The notes under the pieces were generated by a model. The model made no database searches, was not told the DNA's origin, and saw only the letters and a list, made by a program, of their open reading frames with translations. From Parachitinimonas caeni (GTDB lineage Bacteria > Pseudomonadota > Gammaproteobacteria > Burkholderiales > Chitinimonadaceae): a stretch of 64,000 bases of DNA. Shown here one piece after another: positions 36,240 through 44,564 of this stretch. Position 1 is the first letter of the stretch; each line of letters starts with the position of its first letter. Position numbers and translations under genes: made by a program. The stretch spans positions 124,001 to 188,000 of the forward strand of contig NZ_JARRAF010000007.1 of NCBI RefSeq assembly GCF_030129945.1, in the 5' to 3' direction.

Positions 36240-37622
36240 TCACTTTGGACCGAAACCATCGGCCTTGATCTCCAGATCAGTCACCTCGCCATACTGCTCG
36301 GCTACCTTGCGGATCTCGCTGGCTTTGCCAATCAGCACCATCTGCAACTTATCCTTGGCGAAATGCTGTTTGATCAAGCTTTGCACCCGCTCAGGCGTCA
36401 GGCTATCCACATCCCGGTTGAAATTATTGATGCGCTCAGCGCCGATGTCGTACACAAACATCTCGGCCAAAAAGCTCGCCAGCTGAGAACCTGTCTCGTA
36501 GCGCGGCGGAAACTGGCCCTTGATATATGCCTTGGCCGACTCCAGCGTCGTTGCATCAATTCCAGGCTGCCACAAACGTTGGTAGGTCTTGAAAGCCAGT
36601 GCCAGCGCGTCAGCCGTCTTGGCTGACTCGGTAAAACTACTGACCTTGAATACCCCTGCCTTGGCATTGCTGCTGAAGTTGCTGCCCGCACCATAAGTCA
36701 GCCCCGAACTCACCCGTAACTCATCGTTGAGCCACGAGGTAAAACGGCCACCCAATACGGTATTGATCACCTGAAGCGGTACAAAGTCCGGATGGTTGTA
36801 GGGCACTCCCGCTCCCCCAAACATAAAGGTGGTCTGGACCGAATCGGACTTGTTCACCAGCCACACCCTGGCCCTGTCGGCCTGAACCTGACCCAACTCG
36901 GCACGCGAAGGCTGCGTGCCAACGCCCCGCCAGCCGCCAAACAGGCTGTTGAGTGTGGACTTCATGCTATCCGCCTTGAAATCGCCCACCACCACCAACG
37001 CACTCGACTCCGGCCGATAGTAGCGCTGATGAAATCCAGCCAGATCCTGCCGCTGCAGCTTGGAGACACTGGCAACGGTTCCCTCAACCGGGTTGCCATA
37101 CGCCCCCGAACCAAACGCCATTCGGTTGAAATACGATTTCACCACGGCATCCGGCTGCTCCCTTTGCTGCTTGAGCTCATCAACCGTCAGCGCGCGCAGC
37201 TTGCTGAAGTCCGCAAGTGCAAACGTTGGCTTCTGCACGATGTCGGCCAGCAAGGGCAGTAAAGCGGCGCTGTCATCACGCCCCATGTCGGCAGCGATCA
37301 TGGTTTGCTCGAAGCCCGACACGCCGGACAGTGTCGCCCCTCTGAAGTCGAATGCCTCATTCAATTTCTGTTTCGGATACTGTCGGCTCCCAAGCAAAAT
37401 GCCTTCCTGTGTCAGATGCGCCAGACCGCTTCGGTCCGCGTCATCCACTGCACCAGCTTTGATGACAGCACGCACAGACAGCAATGGCACATCATGTTTC
37501 TCCATCAGGAACACCGTCAGGCCATTCGGCAAGGTATAGCGCTCATAAGCCGGCAGCTTGAACTCCCCCGCCACGGCGGGCAGGGACAACACCATCACGG
37601 TGCTTGCAATGAGTGAACGCAT
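36240..37622 (-). CDS. M16-family peptidase, non-catalytic subunit
   Basis: Exported protein of 460 residues with a signal peptide (MRSLIASTVMVLSLPAVAG). It has the M16 fold in two halves (PNGLTVFLMEKHDVPLLSVRAVIKAGAVDD at the start, SGLTYGAGSNFSS later), but the zinc motif HxxEH is replaced: GLAHLTQEGILLG lacks the first Glu/His pair. This marks the regulatory partner in heterodimeric M16 peptidases, in which the other subunit holds the metal. It follows the catalytic gene by four bases on the same strand, so both are co-translated. Confidence 0.88.
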   Translation of the reverse strand: MRSLIASTVMVLSLPAVAGEFKLPAYERYTLPNGLTVFLMEKHDVPLLSVRAVIKAGAVDDADRSGLAHLTQEGILLGSRQYPKQKLNEAFDFRGATLSGVSGFEQTMIAADMGRDDSAALLPLLADIVQKPTFALADFSKLRALTVDELKQQREQPDAVVKSYFNRMAFGSGAYGNPVEGTVASVSKLQRQDLAGFHQRYYRPESSALVVVGDFKADSMKSTLNSLFGGWRGVGTQPSRAELGQVQADRARVWLVNKSDSVQTTFMFGGAGVPYNHPDFVPLQVINTVLGGRFTSWLNDELRVSSGLTYGAGSNFSSNAKAGVFKVSSFTESAKTADALALAFKTYQRLWQPGIDATTLESAKAYIKGQFPPRYETGSQLASFLAEMFVYDIGAERINNFNRDVDSLTPERVQSLIKQHFAKDKLQMVLIGKASEIRKVAEQYGEVTDLEIKADGFGPK

Positions 37623-37626
37623 CGTT

Positions 37627-38949
37627 TTATTCCTCCTTGGCTGCCAGCACGCCAACGGTGCGCTGCGATTTCTTCAGATATTTGGCGGCAACGGCCTTGA
37701 TGTCGGCCACAGAAAGGGCCTCATAGGCTTTGGGCGCATCAAACAGTTTGCGATAGTCGCCAAAGAATGTTTCGTACTTGCCCAGCAGCGACGCCTGACC
37801 ATTGATCGTTTCGAGCTGGCGGTAATACTGGATCAGCTTGAGTTTGCGAACCTTCTGCAACTCCTGCTCGCTGATGCCATTGCGCACCAGTTTGTCCATT
37901 TCAGCCAACGTGGCCTTCTCCAGCTTGGCCGCCGAAACGCCCTCTGCCGCCACAACAAACACGTTCAGCACGCCAGGATCAAAGGTTTCTGGCGCATAGA
38001 CTTCCACCTCCGTCGCCAAACGCTGATCGACCAACGCCCGGTACAGCCGCGAGGTCTTGCCTTCGGCCAGGATGCTTTGCAATACCTCCAGCGCGTAATA
38101 ATCGGGATGGTTGATGGCTGGCGTCTTGAACGCAAACTGCAGATTCGGGGTCGTAACCGACGCTTTCTTTACAAACACTCGCCGCTCGCCACGCTGCTCC
38201 GGCTCTACCGTGCGCACGGCCGGCGGCTTGGCACGGGCCGGAATCGGGCCGATGTACTGCTCGGCAAATTTTTTCACCTGGTCAAACGTGACATCTCCCA
38301 CCACCACGGTCACCGCATTATTGGGGGCGTAATAAGTATCGAAATAATGACGCAGATCAGCCTGGGTCCAAGCTTTGATATCCGATTCAAACCCCAGCAC
38401 CGGCCAGGAATAGGGATGCGCCAAAAACGCCACGGACATCACTTCTTCATCAAGCATGCGGAAATTGGAATTCTCAAGGCCTGTGGTGCGCTCCGAAATC
38501 ACCACGCCACGCTCACTCTCAACCATTTTGGGGTCGATAGTCAGGCTGGCAATTCGGTCACCTTCCAGATCAAAGATCGTTTCAAGCGAAGTGGCCGGAA
38601 ACCAGTTGGTATAAACCGTCACATCGGTCGTGGTATAGGCGTTGTTGGTACCTCCCTTGGCCTCCATCACCCGATCAAACTGCTTGACGCCATACTTGGA
38701 CGCGCCATTGAACATCATGTGCTCAAAAAAATGTGACAACCCAGTCGCGCCAAGCGCCTCGTTACGCGAGCCGACTTTCCAGAACACATAGAAATTCGCA
38801 TTTGGAATTGCCCGACTCTCCACCACCAGAAACTTCATGCCATTGCCCAGCGTGAAGTGATTCACTTTATCTACTGTCAGCGCCTGCACCGGCCCAGCCA
38901 ACATCGCCAGCCCTAGACTGCCTGCCAGCAGCCGTGTTTTCCAGTTCAT
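37627..38949 (-). CDS. M16-family zinc peptidase, catalytic subunit
   Basis: Exported zinc metallopeptidase of 440 residues: signal peptide MNWKTRLLAGSLGLAMLAGPVQA, inverted zinc motif HFFEH in TGLSHFFEHMMFNGASKYG, and the downstream Glu of the ESERGVVISERTTGLENS region as third ligand. The substrate-binding Arg/Tyr pair lies in the C-terminal half (GKTSRLYRALVDQRLATEVEVYAPE). Works with the non-catalytic subunit encoded immediately downstream. Probably processes peptides in the periplasm. Confidence 0.92.
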   Translation of the reverse strand: MNWKTRLLAGSLGLAMLAGPVQALTVDKVNHFTLGNGMKFLVVESRAIPNANFYVFWKVGSRNEALGATGLSHFFEHMMFNGASKYGVKQFDRVMEAKGGTNNAYTTTDVTVYTNWFPATSLETIFDLEGDRIASLTIDPKMVESERGVVISERTTGLENSNFRMLDEEVMSVAFLAHPYSWPVLGFESDIKAWTQADLRHYFDTYYAPNNAVTVVVGDVTFDQVKKFAEQYIGPIPARAKPPAVRTVEPEQRGERRVFVKKASVTTPNLQFAFKTPAINHPDYYALEVLQSILAEGKTSRLYRALVDQRLATEVEVYAPETFDPGVLNVFVVAAEGVSAAKLEKATLAEMDKLVRNGISEQELQKVRKLKLIQYYRQLETINGQASLLGKYETFFGDYRKLFDAPKAYEALSVADIKAVAAKYLKKSQRTVGVLAAKEE

Positions 38950-39275
38950 GATCTTTATCCCTCACAAACAATCCAGATTTACCCAATACCCGCTGAGGGG
39001 TTTACGTGGCCGGCAGTGTGCCACAGGGCCGCCCTCTCTGCGCCCACATCACCAATGGCTAGCCAAGAAAATTCAGTTAAGCGCCGACCTACGGCACTCC
39101 CTGCACCAACCCCTTATCGGAGAAATTCTCGCAACCGCCCCCACCTCAAATCCGCAAACAAACAATAAAAACATAACAAATTGATATATAAATATATTTT
39201 CAAAAAAACTCATATGCAGCCCATACTCAAACATCTGAACAACAGAGTGAAATTTAAAAATTTCCACGGAATTTG
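38950..39275. other. Intergenic stretch upstream of tRNA-Phe
   Basis: About 325 bases between the M16 catalytic gene and the tRNA promoter. The first part must hold the peptidase promoter on the minus strand. The part from 39140 to 39270 is strongly AT-rich and without a gene. No element end or repeat of the tRNA 3' end was seen here. Confidence 0.5.
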
Positions 39276-39304
39276 TTGACACCCACGTTCTGATAGTGTT
39301 TAAT
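39276..39304 (+). promoter_or_regulatory. Sigma-70 promoter of tRNA-Phe
   Basis: TTGACA (39276-39281), exact -35 consensus, a 17-base spacer, then TTTAAT (39299-39304), five of six to the -10 consensus. The tRNA begins 14 bases later. The AT-rich DNA just upstream (39240-39270) may act as an UP element. Confidence 0.8.
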
Positions 39305-39318
39305 GCGCCTCTCTCGAC

Positions 39319-39394
39319 GGCCAAGTAGCTCAGTCGGTAGAGCAGAGGATTGAAAATCCTTGTGTCGGTGGTTCGATTCCGCCCTTGGCCACCA
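39319..39394 (+). tRNA. tRNA-Phe (GAA)
   Basis: A 76-base cloverleaf including encoded CCA: acceptor GGCCAAG with CTTGGCC, D stem GCTC with GAGC, anticodon arm GAGGA-TTGAAAA-TCCTT (anticodon GAA; the arm has one G-T pair), and T arm GGTGG-TTCGATT-CCGCC. Followed by ACCA and a terminator. Confidence 0.97.
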
Positions 39395-39402
39395 GTTAGA
39401 AC

Positions 39403-39432
39403 AAAAAGGACCAGCACTAGCTGGTCCTTTTT
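39403..39432 (+). terminator. Terminator of tRNA-Phe
   Basis: Perfect 13-bp stem AAAAAGGACCAGC (39403-39415) and GCTGGTCCTTTTT (39420-39432), loop ACTA, eight bases after the tRNA end. Confidence 0.93.
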
Positions 39433-39570
39433 GCATTTCTGCGGTCGAAATTTGAATTGTTGGAACTGTTTTCGTTGCCCTGTCACTTACTCGATGTAGC
39501 GATGCGGAGTTCGAAGCCAAATAGCCGGCCCCGCGTCTGGGCCGCAGCCAACTAACTGATTTCGACCATC

Positions 39571-40191
39571 ATGAAAATCACATCCAACAGCAGTTCACCT
39601 CTTTCGATTGATGCCTTTCAACAGGCCGCCAGCACCGGAACGGAAATCCAGGTTTCCGAGCAAGATGGCCAGCTGAAGTTGCTGGGAACAGGCGAAACGC
39701 CATCCCGCCGCCAGGTAGCCTGGGTAGAAGGCAGCCAGCAAGGCAATGACGCCGCTGCACTATTCTTGCAAACCTTGCTGGGCAGTTATGGCAACCGCAT
39801 CGGCCAGGCGGTCGCTCGCGAACTGGGGCTGGACGCCCAGGCAGGCAAACCGCTGACTTCACGTCAGGTCAACCTGGCCATTGATATGGCAGCGACCAGC
39901 CAGACGGCATTCTCCGGTATGAATTTTTTGTCCCGCACCGCCATCTCCGCGTCAGCCAATAATGCAGAGTTTCGGGCCGCCTGCGGCGAGGCCGGAGTAA
40001 GCGCCCAATCTATAGATAGCGATGCCCGTAAAGCCATTGACCTGGTTTTTGCCAAGGCTTTCAACGCCGCAGCAGATGGCGATCGCAACCATATCGATCT
40101 ACCCACAGCCCGCAGCCTGATGCGCGATGCCATCACCCAAGTGGCCAGCATGAACCAGCAAGAAGTACTTAACCTGATTTCCGGCAGCTAA
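39571..40191 (+). CDS. Unknown protein, possible type III effector or substrate
   Basis: Protein of 206 residues with no signal peptide or membrane helix and no family I can name with confidence. The N terminus (MKITSNSSSPLSIDAFQQAASTG) is Ser/Thr-rich and polar, as in many type III secretion signals. The middle GKPLTSRQVNLAIDMAATSQTAFSGMNFL is a well-formed helical segment, and the C-terminal half is helical. The idea that it is secreted rests on this N terminus and on the CesT-type chaperone gene 0.8 kb away; no secretion apparatus genes are in the window. It is 106 bases upstream of the sigma factor gene, so they may share a transcript. Confidence 0.5.
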   Translation: MKITSNSSSPLSIDAFQQAASTGTEIQVSEQDGQLKLLGTGETPSRRQVAWVEGSQQGNDAAALFLQTLLGSYGNRIGQAVARELGLDAQAGKPLTSRQVNLAIDMAATSQTAFSGMNFLSRTAISASANNAEFRAACGEAGVSAQSIDSDARKAIDLVFAKAFNAAADGDRNHIDLPTARSLMRDAITQVASMNQQEVLNLISGS

Positions 40192-40297
40192 TCGGCAAAC
40201 TTGCACCATCTGATGTGCTAGTTTTAAAAGCTAGGCGACACCCCGCCAGAGCCGGCAAGGCCACAAGTCTTGCTGCCGATTCATAAGCCCACAGACT

Positions 40298-40912
40298 TTG
40301 AAAATTGTGATCGCGTCAGATATTCCAGATGAGTCGGAACACGACTCCGGTAGTGGCGAGCAGACCGCTTCCAACGAAGTTCCAAGAGCCGAGCAGGAGC
40401 GCCTGTTTCGACAGCTGGTGTCTGACCACCAGACGCGCCTGTATCGCTGGGTTCTCAAGCATATCGGCCAGGCTGATGACGCAGCCGATATCGCTCAGCA
40501 GGCGTTTGTCGAAGCATCGAAAGCGATTGCCACCTTTCGCGGGGAATCCGAGCTATCGACCTGGCTCTACGGGATAGCCATGAATCTGGTGCGTAACTAC
40601 CTGACACGCGCGCCGCATCGGGTACACCAGTTTGAATCGGAAGAAACGCTTGAAGAAATGCCGGGAGATGAAACCGACCCGGGAGAACAGGTTGCCAACG
40701 CCCAGATGATGCGGCACCTATACCGCGAGCTGGAAGCACTACCCGATGAAATGCGCGAAGTCTTGCTATTGGTTGCGGTCGAAGAAATCACCTACGAAGA
40801 TGCTGCGGTGATGCTATCCATCCCCGTTGGCACAGTTCGCAGCCGGGTATTCCGCGCCAGGGCCGCATTACGCGAGCGTTTTCGCAAAGCCGGCGTCGAG
40901 CTTGACTTCTAA
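40298..40912 (+). CDS. ECF-type RNA polymerase sigma factor
   Basis: Alternative sigma factor of about 204 residues. Region 2: LVSDHQTRLYRWVLKHIGQADDAADIAQQAFVEASKAIATFRGES then LSTWLYGIAMNLVRNYL; region 4: LEALPDEMREVLLLVAVEEITYEDAAVMLSIPVGTVRSRVFRARAALRERF. The N-terminal 35 acidic residues are unusual. The start is uncertain: TTG 40298 or GTG 40307, neither with a strong ribosome binding site. No classic ZAS anti-sigma gene follows; instead an RsbW-like kinase is encoded 0.5 kb away, as in the BtrS circuit of Bordetella, so control by partner switching is likely. Confidence 0.85.
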   Translation: MKIVIASDIPDESEHDSGSGEQTASNEVPRAEQERLFRQLVSDHQTRLYRWVLKHIGQADDAADIAQQAFVEASKAIATFRGESELSTWLYGIAMNLVRNYLTRAPHRVHQFESEETLEEMPGDETDPGEQVANAQMMRHLYRELEALPDEMREVLLLVAVEEITYEDAAVMLSIPVGTVRSRVFRARAALRERFRKAGVELDF

Positions 40913-40944
40913 TTCACCACGAATCGCCAAGGGGCAAAATGATG

Positions 40945-40972
40945 AAGGCTGCGGGTCACGCAGCCTTTTGTT
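40945..40972. terminator. Terminator of the sigma factor gene
   Basis: Stem AAGGCTGCG (40945-40953) and CGCAGCCTT (40959-40967), loop GGTCA, then TTTGTTT-like run. It lies between convergent genes. Confidence 0.8.
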
Positions 40973-40998
40973 TGTTACCGCCAGACACCCCAGCGCGC

Positions 40999-41457
40999 TC
41001 AAGCCTTGATACCAAAATTACGTAAAGGTGTCGCCTCTGCCGCAGAACGCGTAGATGCATTGCTTTCCAGATAGCGTGACCAGATGTCAGCCGCATCCAA
41101 CAACGACTCAACTGCATGATTGATGTCATCTCTAGCCGCACCAGCCAAGGCCACTGAATACATCAAAACCAGAGACTGGCCGGGCGGGTCAATGCTCAAG
41201 GTTGCCCCCTGAGCGCCTTGCCACAGATAGTTAGCCTGCAATAAGGCCAGCAAGGCCGACTTGCCCAGCCCTACCGGCAATGCCGCCACCTCACAATGCA
41301 GCACAAACCGACCACGAGCCGAATCAAGCGCCAAGGTCACCCGGTATTTCTGGTCGAAGACCAGCGAGCAGCTGCCTCGTTCATCCAGACAAAGTGTCGG
41401 GATACCGATCAGGCTGCCAAAATCGGCAATCAACCTCCCCGGATCGGAAACAGTCAT
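40999..41457 (-). CDS. CesT/Tir-family type III secretion chaperone
   Basis: Small acidic protein of 152 residues matching class I type III chaperones: FGSLIGIPTLCLDERGSCSLVFDQKYRVTLAL, LLALLQANYLWQGAQGATLSIDPPGQSLVLMYSVAL, and AVESLLDAADIWSRYLES. Such proteins bind an effector N terminus and guide it to the secretion machine. Its ATG overlaps the stop of the RsbW-like kinase gene by four bases (ATGA), so the two are translationally coupled; a chaperone so tied to a sigma-control kinase is unusual. The cognate effector could be the protein at 39571. Confidence 0.85.
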   Translation of the reverse strand: MTVSDPGRLIADFGSLIGIPTLCLDERGSCSLVFDQKYRVTLALDSARGRFVLHCEVAALPVGLGKSALLALLQANYLWQGAQGATLSIDPPGQSLVLMYSVALAGAARDDINHAVESLLDAADIWSRYLESNASTRSAAEATPLRNFGIKA

Positions 41458-41912
41458 TCATCCTCCTGCGACAAGGTAGCGTTCACAGACTTGCGGATCG
41501 TCACGATATTTGCATCCGCCTCTCGCCGATATTGAACCGAATCCGCCAGCAAACGGACAAAGTGGACACCCAGGCCACCAATTTCCCGTTCTTCAATGTC
41601 GCTTTCCAGATCCGGTTCAGACAAATCAAGCAAATTGAAAGGCGCAGCGTTATCGCGAACAACCAGCACGATCAAGCCTGCATCGTTTTCAGCACTAACC
41701 TCGATTGTACCTTTGTCTACCTCAGCATAGCCGTGTTCAATGATGTTGGTGATCAACTCATCAAGCATGAGGTTCAATTCAAAGACCAATTTTGCCGACA
41801 GGCCGGTCTCGTCACCCCAACGCTCGATGTCTTGTGCCAGTGCAGCAATTGCTGTGAGCTGGCAGGGTAAGGTATGTTTTAGCGCGTTTGGCATGGCAAG
41901 TCGTTCTATCAT
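41454..41912 (-). CDS. RsbW-like anti-sigma factor serine kinase
   Basis: GHKL ATPase of the RsbW/SpoIIAB type, 152 residues. N box VFELNLMLDELITNIIEHGY, G1-type motif VVRDNAAPFNLLD, and G2 GGLGVHFVRLLAD are all present. These proteins bind a sigma factor or target and phosphorylate a STAS antagonist; a SpoIIE-type phosphatase reverses it. The SpoIIE gene at 44565 and the sigma gene at 40298 are the likely partners. No STAS gene lies in this locus. The start is ATG 41912; an internal Met six codons on is possible. Confidence 0.88.
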   Translation of the reverse strand: MIERLAMPNALKHTLPCQLTAIAALAQDIERWGDETGLSAKLVFELNLMLDELITNIIEHGYAEVDKGTIEVSAENDAGLIVLVVRDNAAPFNLLDLSEPDLESDIEEREIGGLGVHFVRLLADSVQYRREADANIVTIRKSVNATLSQEDE

Positions 41913-42008
41913 TCGTGGCTCAGCAGACTACAATGCCAGGGAAGCAGGTCCCTGCAGATTGCCTGCGTATAAATCCGTTTCATCATAGATCTCTCCATTC
42001 GACTCGAC

Positions 42009-42776
42009 ATGCATATCGGCTCCCGCCGGACCGCAAAAATTGCGGCCAAACTTCGCCACAGCCTTTTGTGGGAGATAGGGCTGTTTTGGTTCACTATATT
42101 TACGATTGCCGTTGCACTCGGCGTATTTTCAATGGTCTGGCTACAACGCACCGCATTGGATACCTCGCAACGCGAGCGTTTCCGGGTCATGCTGACCGAT
42201 CTGCGCGAGAAAGTGGAGACCGATCTCAACCTCGGTTTTGACTTGACCGATGATCGCGGCGCACAAGACCGACTGGAGCAATTGATCACTCAGGATAGAG
42301 CACTGGAGGCAGCCGAGATTTTTGATGTCTCGGGTTTGTCGCTATTCAACACCGACCGAGGCTCCATTCAGGAACTGGTACCGCCAAGCTGGCTCAAGGC
42401 GACCCATCGCCTATCAGACCACGGCATCTGGATGGTTCGTGACGGGAATGAAACCGTGCTGGGGCTACCTATCCGCAACGCTTTCGGTGAAACTGCCGGC
42501 CACTTGGCGCTGACCTTCCAGACTCACCCGCCCGACGAATACGTACAGACGCAAAAAGCGACTATTATCGGGGCAATTGCAGCTGGCGTTACACTACTGC
42601 TTGCCCTACTTGGGTTTTATCGCCTGGTATGGCGTATCACCGGTCGTGTTGCCAGTGAAATGGCATCATCAAACCCCAATCGCCCTTTTTTCACAACCAA
42701 CCAAACCTTGGAACAGCTTGCAACACGCCTAGATGACGCACTGTCCACGCTGGAATCAGAAGAACGACGCATCTAA
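42009..42776 (+). CDS. Membrane-bound sensor-like protein, module 1
   Basis: Protein of 255 residues: cytoplasmic start, membrane helix (about 20-45; LLWEIGLFWFTIFTIAVALGVFSMVWL), extracytoplasmic domain of about 130 residues, second helix (about 185-208), and a short cytoplasmic tail with a helical end. The extracellular part has TALDTSQRERFRVMLTDLREKVETDLNLGFDL, resembling Cache-type sensors. It lacks a kinase or any output domain. The next gene starts directly after its stop. A protein with the same layout is encoded at 49417. Confidence 0.7.
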   Translation: MHIGSRRTAKIAAKLRHSLLWEIGLFWFTIFTIAVALGVFSMVWLQRTALDTSQRERFRVMLTDLREKVETDLNLGFDLTDDRGAQDRLEQLITQDRALEAAEIFDVSGLSLFNTDRGSIQELVPPSWLKATHRLSDHGIWMVRDGNETVLGLPIRNAFGETAGHLALTFQTHPPDEYVQTQKATIIGAIAAGVTLLLALLGFYRLVWRITGRVASEMASSNPNRPFFTTNQTLEQLATRLDDALSTLESEERRI

Positions 42777-44561
42777 ATGGATCGACGACTGGAGCTTCGA
42801 TTTTCTGTGCTTTCGGGCATCTTGCTCGCCCTGTTTTTGGCCACGCTCGGTTTTTTTGCTTTTGATCATGCCCAAAAAGTCCGTGCCGCCGAGGCTCGTG
42901 CCAAGGCTCAGCTGGTCGTCAACAGCATTGCTCGTACACTGGAGCGTGCTGCCGCCGTTGGTATCCCCCTGGATGCCCCTATCGGTCTGGAAGAGCTGAT
43001 CGAAAGCCGGCACAAAGAGAATCCAGAGATCCAGTCGCTCAAGATCAGCCAGCCCAATATGGCAAGCCACGGCACCGTTGCCGCCACCGTGGTTTTGCAA
43101 GGGCAGACTCTGGCCGTGGTGAGTGCCAGCCTCAACCCCGTCCCCGTATTGCAAACTGCCTTGCCTATTCTGGCTCTGGCGTTGGCATTGCTGATTGCAG
43201 GCACCAGTGCGGCCCATGAATCCTTTCGCTTTGTTTTCCGACGAGGACCGCAGTCAAGAGCCGCCGCAACCGACCGGATGATGGAAGCCATTGCCGCAGG
43301 CAAGCTGGATCAGGTGTTTCGTGGCGTTCATCATGGCGCGGGAGATCCACGCAACGAGAAGTTGATTGCTCAGGTCCGGGCAATCAACGAAAGCTCCACC
43401 CGACTGGTCAGGTTGATACGCTCGTTGCGGGCAACCGAACCCGATGCAGAGCGACGGGCTTCATTGGCGAAACTGCTGGCAGACAGCCAAGGGCATTTCC
43501 AATTTTCAAACGGCCGCCCGTCGCTAATCCGCGAAAACAGCGTGATGTCGGATGGACGATGGCTGATCGTACTGACCGGTAGCATCATCGGGTTGGCACG
43601 CGGTATTTCAGGAGGCGTACTTGAGTTACTTTGGCTATTGCCATTCGGCTTGCTGATAGGTGGGGGGCTGGCTCATACCCTGCTGCGCCATATTCCAGCC
43701 GAGCGCATGACCATGTATGGAATATTCGTATTACTGGCCTCAATCCCGGCCCCTTATCTTGTGAGTGGCAGCGTAGGCATAGGGCTATCCAGAATTCTGG
43801 GTGGCTTAGCTCTCGCCCTGGTTGCGTGCAGCTGCAGCAATGCTGCCCGGTACTTGAATCGAGAACACCACTGGACTCCTTGGGCACCAGCTGTCGTGGC
43901 AGGGCTCGAAATCAGTGGCTTACTTTTTGGTACCATCCTCCGCCCCCTGGCTGGCGAGTATGGCTACTTCGCGGGGTTTATCATCAGTATTGCGCTGATT
44001 GTCACATGGCTATCGGTGCGATCCACCCACATTGCCTGGCGATCCCGCCCTATCCCGTTGGGAAGCGGGCTGCATGACTGGTCGTCGCACCTGGCAGCAT
44101 TGTTGAGCGGCCTGATCTGGTCCTGCTTATGGGGCAGCGCCCTGTTGCTGGTTGACCGGCTAGACTACGAGACGCGCCCGCTTCTGACCATTACCATTGC
44201 CATGACCATCGCCATTGGCTCTCTGCTGGGGCAGTTACCTCGACTTAAATTCATCCCCTGGCTAGCCATTCCTGCGGGCCTCATTCTGGCAATGCCTAGC
44301 TGGCCCATGCCCAATCTGTGTTTGGGTATCGGCGTTTTGCTGCTGACTGCGGGGGCTTGGCATTCCCGCCGCATCATCTGGTCCCAACTGAGGCCGAGGC
44401 TGGCAACCGAGATATTGGCTGCCACTATCGGTCTTCTGGCAATTAATCAGCTTGCTCATGGCGGCACAACCACTCTTCCCTGGCTCGTGGCGATTGCCTC
44501 GCTGGCCCTGCTGGTGCTCCAGTTCATCCTGCCTGTGCTGCGCACACCGTATCGACGCTAA
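42777..44561 (+). CDS. Sensor-MFS fusion membrane protein, module 1
   Basis: Protein of 594 residues. N-terminal helix (about 10-28), extracytoplasmic domain with SIARTLERAAAVGIPLDAPIGLEELIESRHKENPEIQSL, second helix (about 122-142) and a HAMP-like stretch, then a polytopic region of about twelve helices (from about 262). The latter is a degenerate MFS: RILGGLALALVACSCSNAARYL and LRPLAGEYGYFAGFIISIALIVTWL line up with the better conserved MFS of the paralogue at 50295. Motif A is lost, so transport is doubtful; it may be a receptor. Adjacent to the sensor gene upstream and three bases before the phosphatase gene. Confidence 0.65.
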   Translation: MDRRLELRFSVLSGILLALFLATLGFFAFDHAQKVRAAEARAKAQLVVNSIARTLERAAAVGIPLDAPIGLEELIESRHKENPEIQSLKISQPNMASHGTVAATVVLQGQTLAVVSASLNPVPVLQTALPILALALALLIAGTSAAHESFRFVFRRGPQSRAAATDRMMEAIAAGKLDQVFRGVHHGAGDPRNEKLIAQVRAINESSTRLVRLIRSLRATEPDAERRASLAKLLADSQGHFQFSNGRPSLIRENSVMSDGRWLIVLTGSIIGLARGISGGVLELLWLLPFGLLIGGGLAHTLLRHIPAERMTMYGIFVLLASIPAPYLVSGSVGIGLSRILGGLALALVACSCSNAARYLNREHHWTPWAPAVVAGLEISGLLFGTILRPLAGEYGYFAGFIISIALIVTWLSVRSTHIAWRSRPIPLGSGLHDWSSHLAALLSGLIWSCLWGSALLLVDRLDYETRPLLTITIAMTIAIGSLLGQLPRLKFIPWLAIPAGLILAMPSWPMPNLCLGIGVLLLTAGAWHSRRIIWSQLRPRLATEILAATIGLLAINQLAHGGTTTLPWLVAIASLALLVLQFILPVLRTPYRR

Positions 44562-44564
44562 ACC

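Noticed and set aside
37305-37616. Loss of zinc motif in the first M16 protein as a pseudogene sign
   Set aside because: The frame is intact and full length. Non-catalytic M16 subunits paired with a catalytic partner are normal, so this is not a broken gene.
40298-40912. Sigma factor as the regulator of a classic ZAS anti-sigma pair
   Set aside because: No membrane anti-sigma gene follows; the adjacent gene is a convergent chaperone, and the kinase is of the RsbW type.
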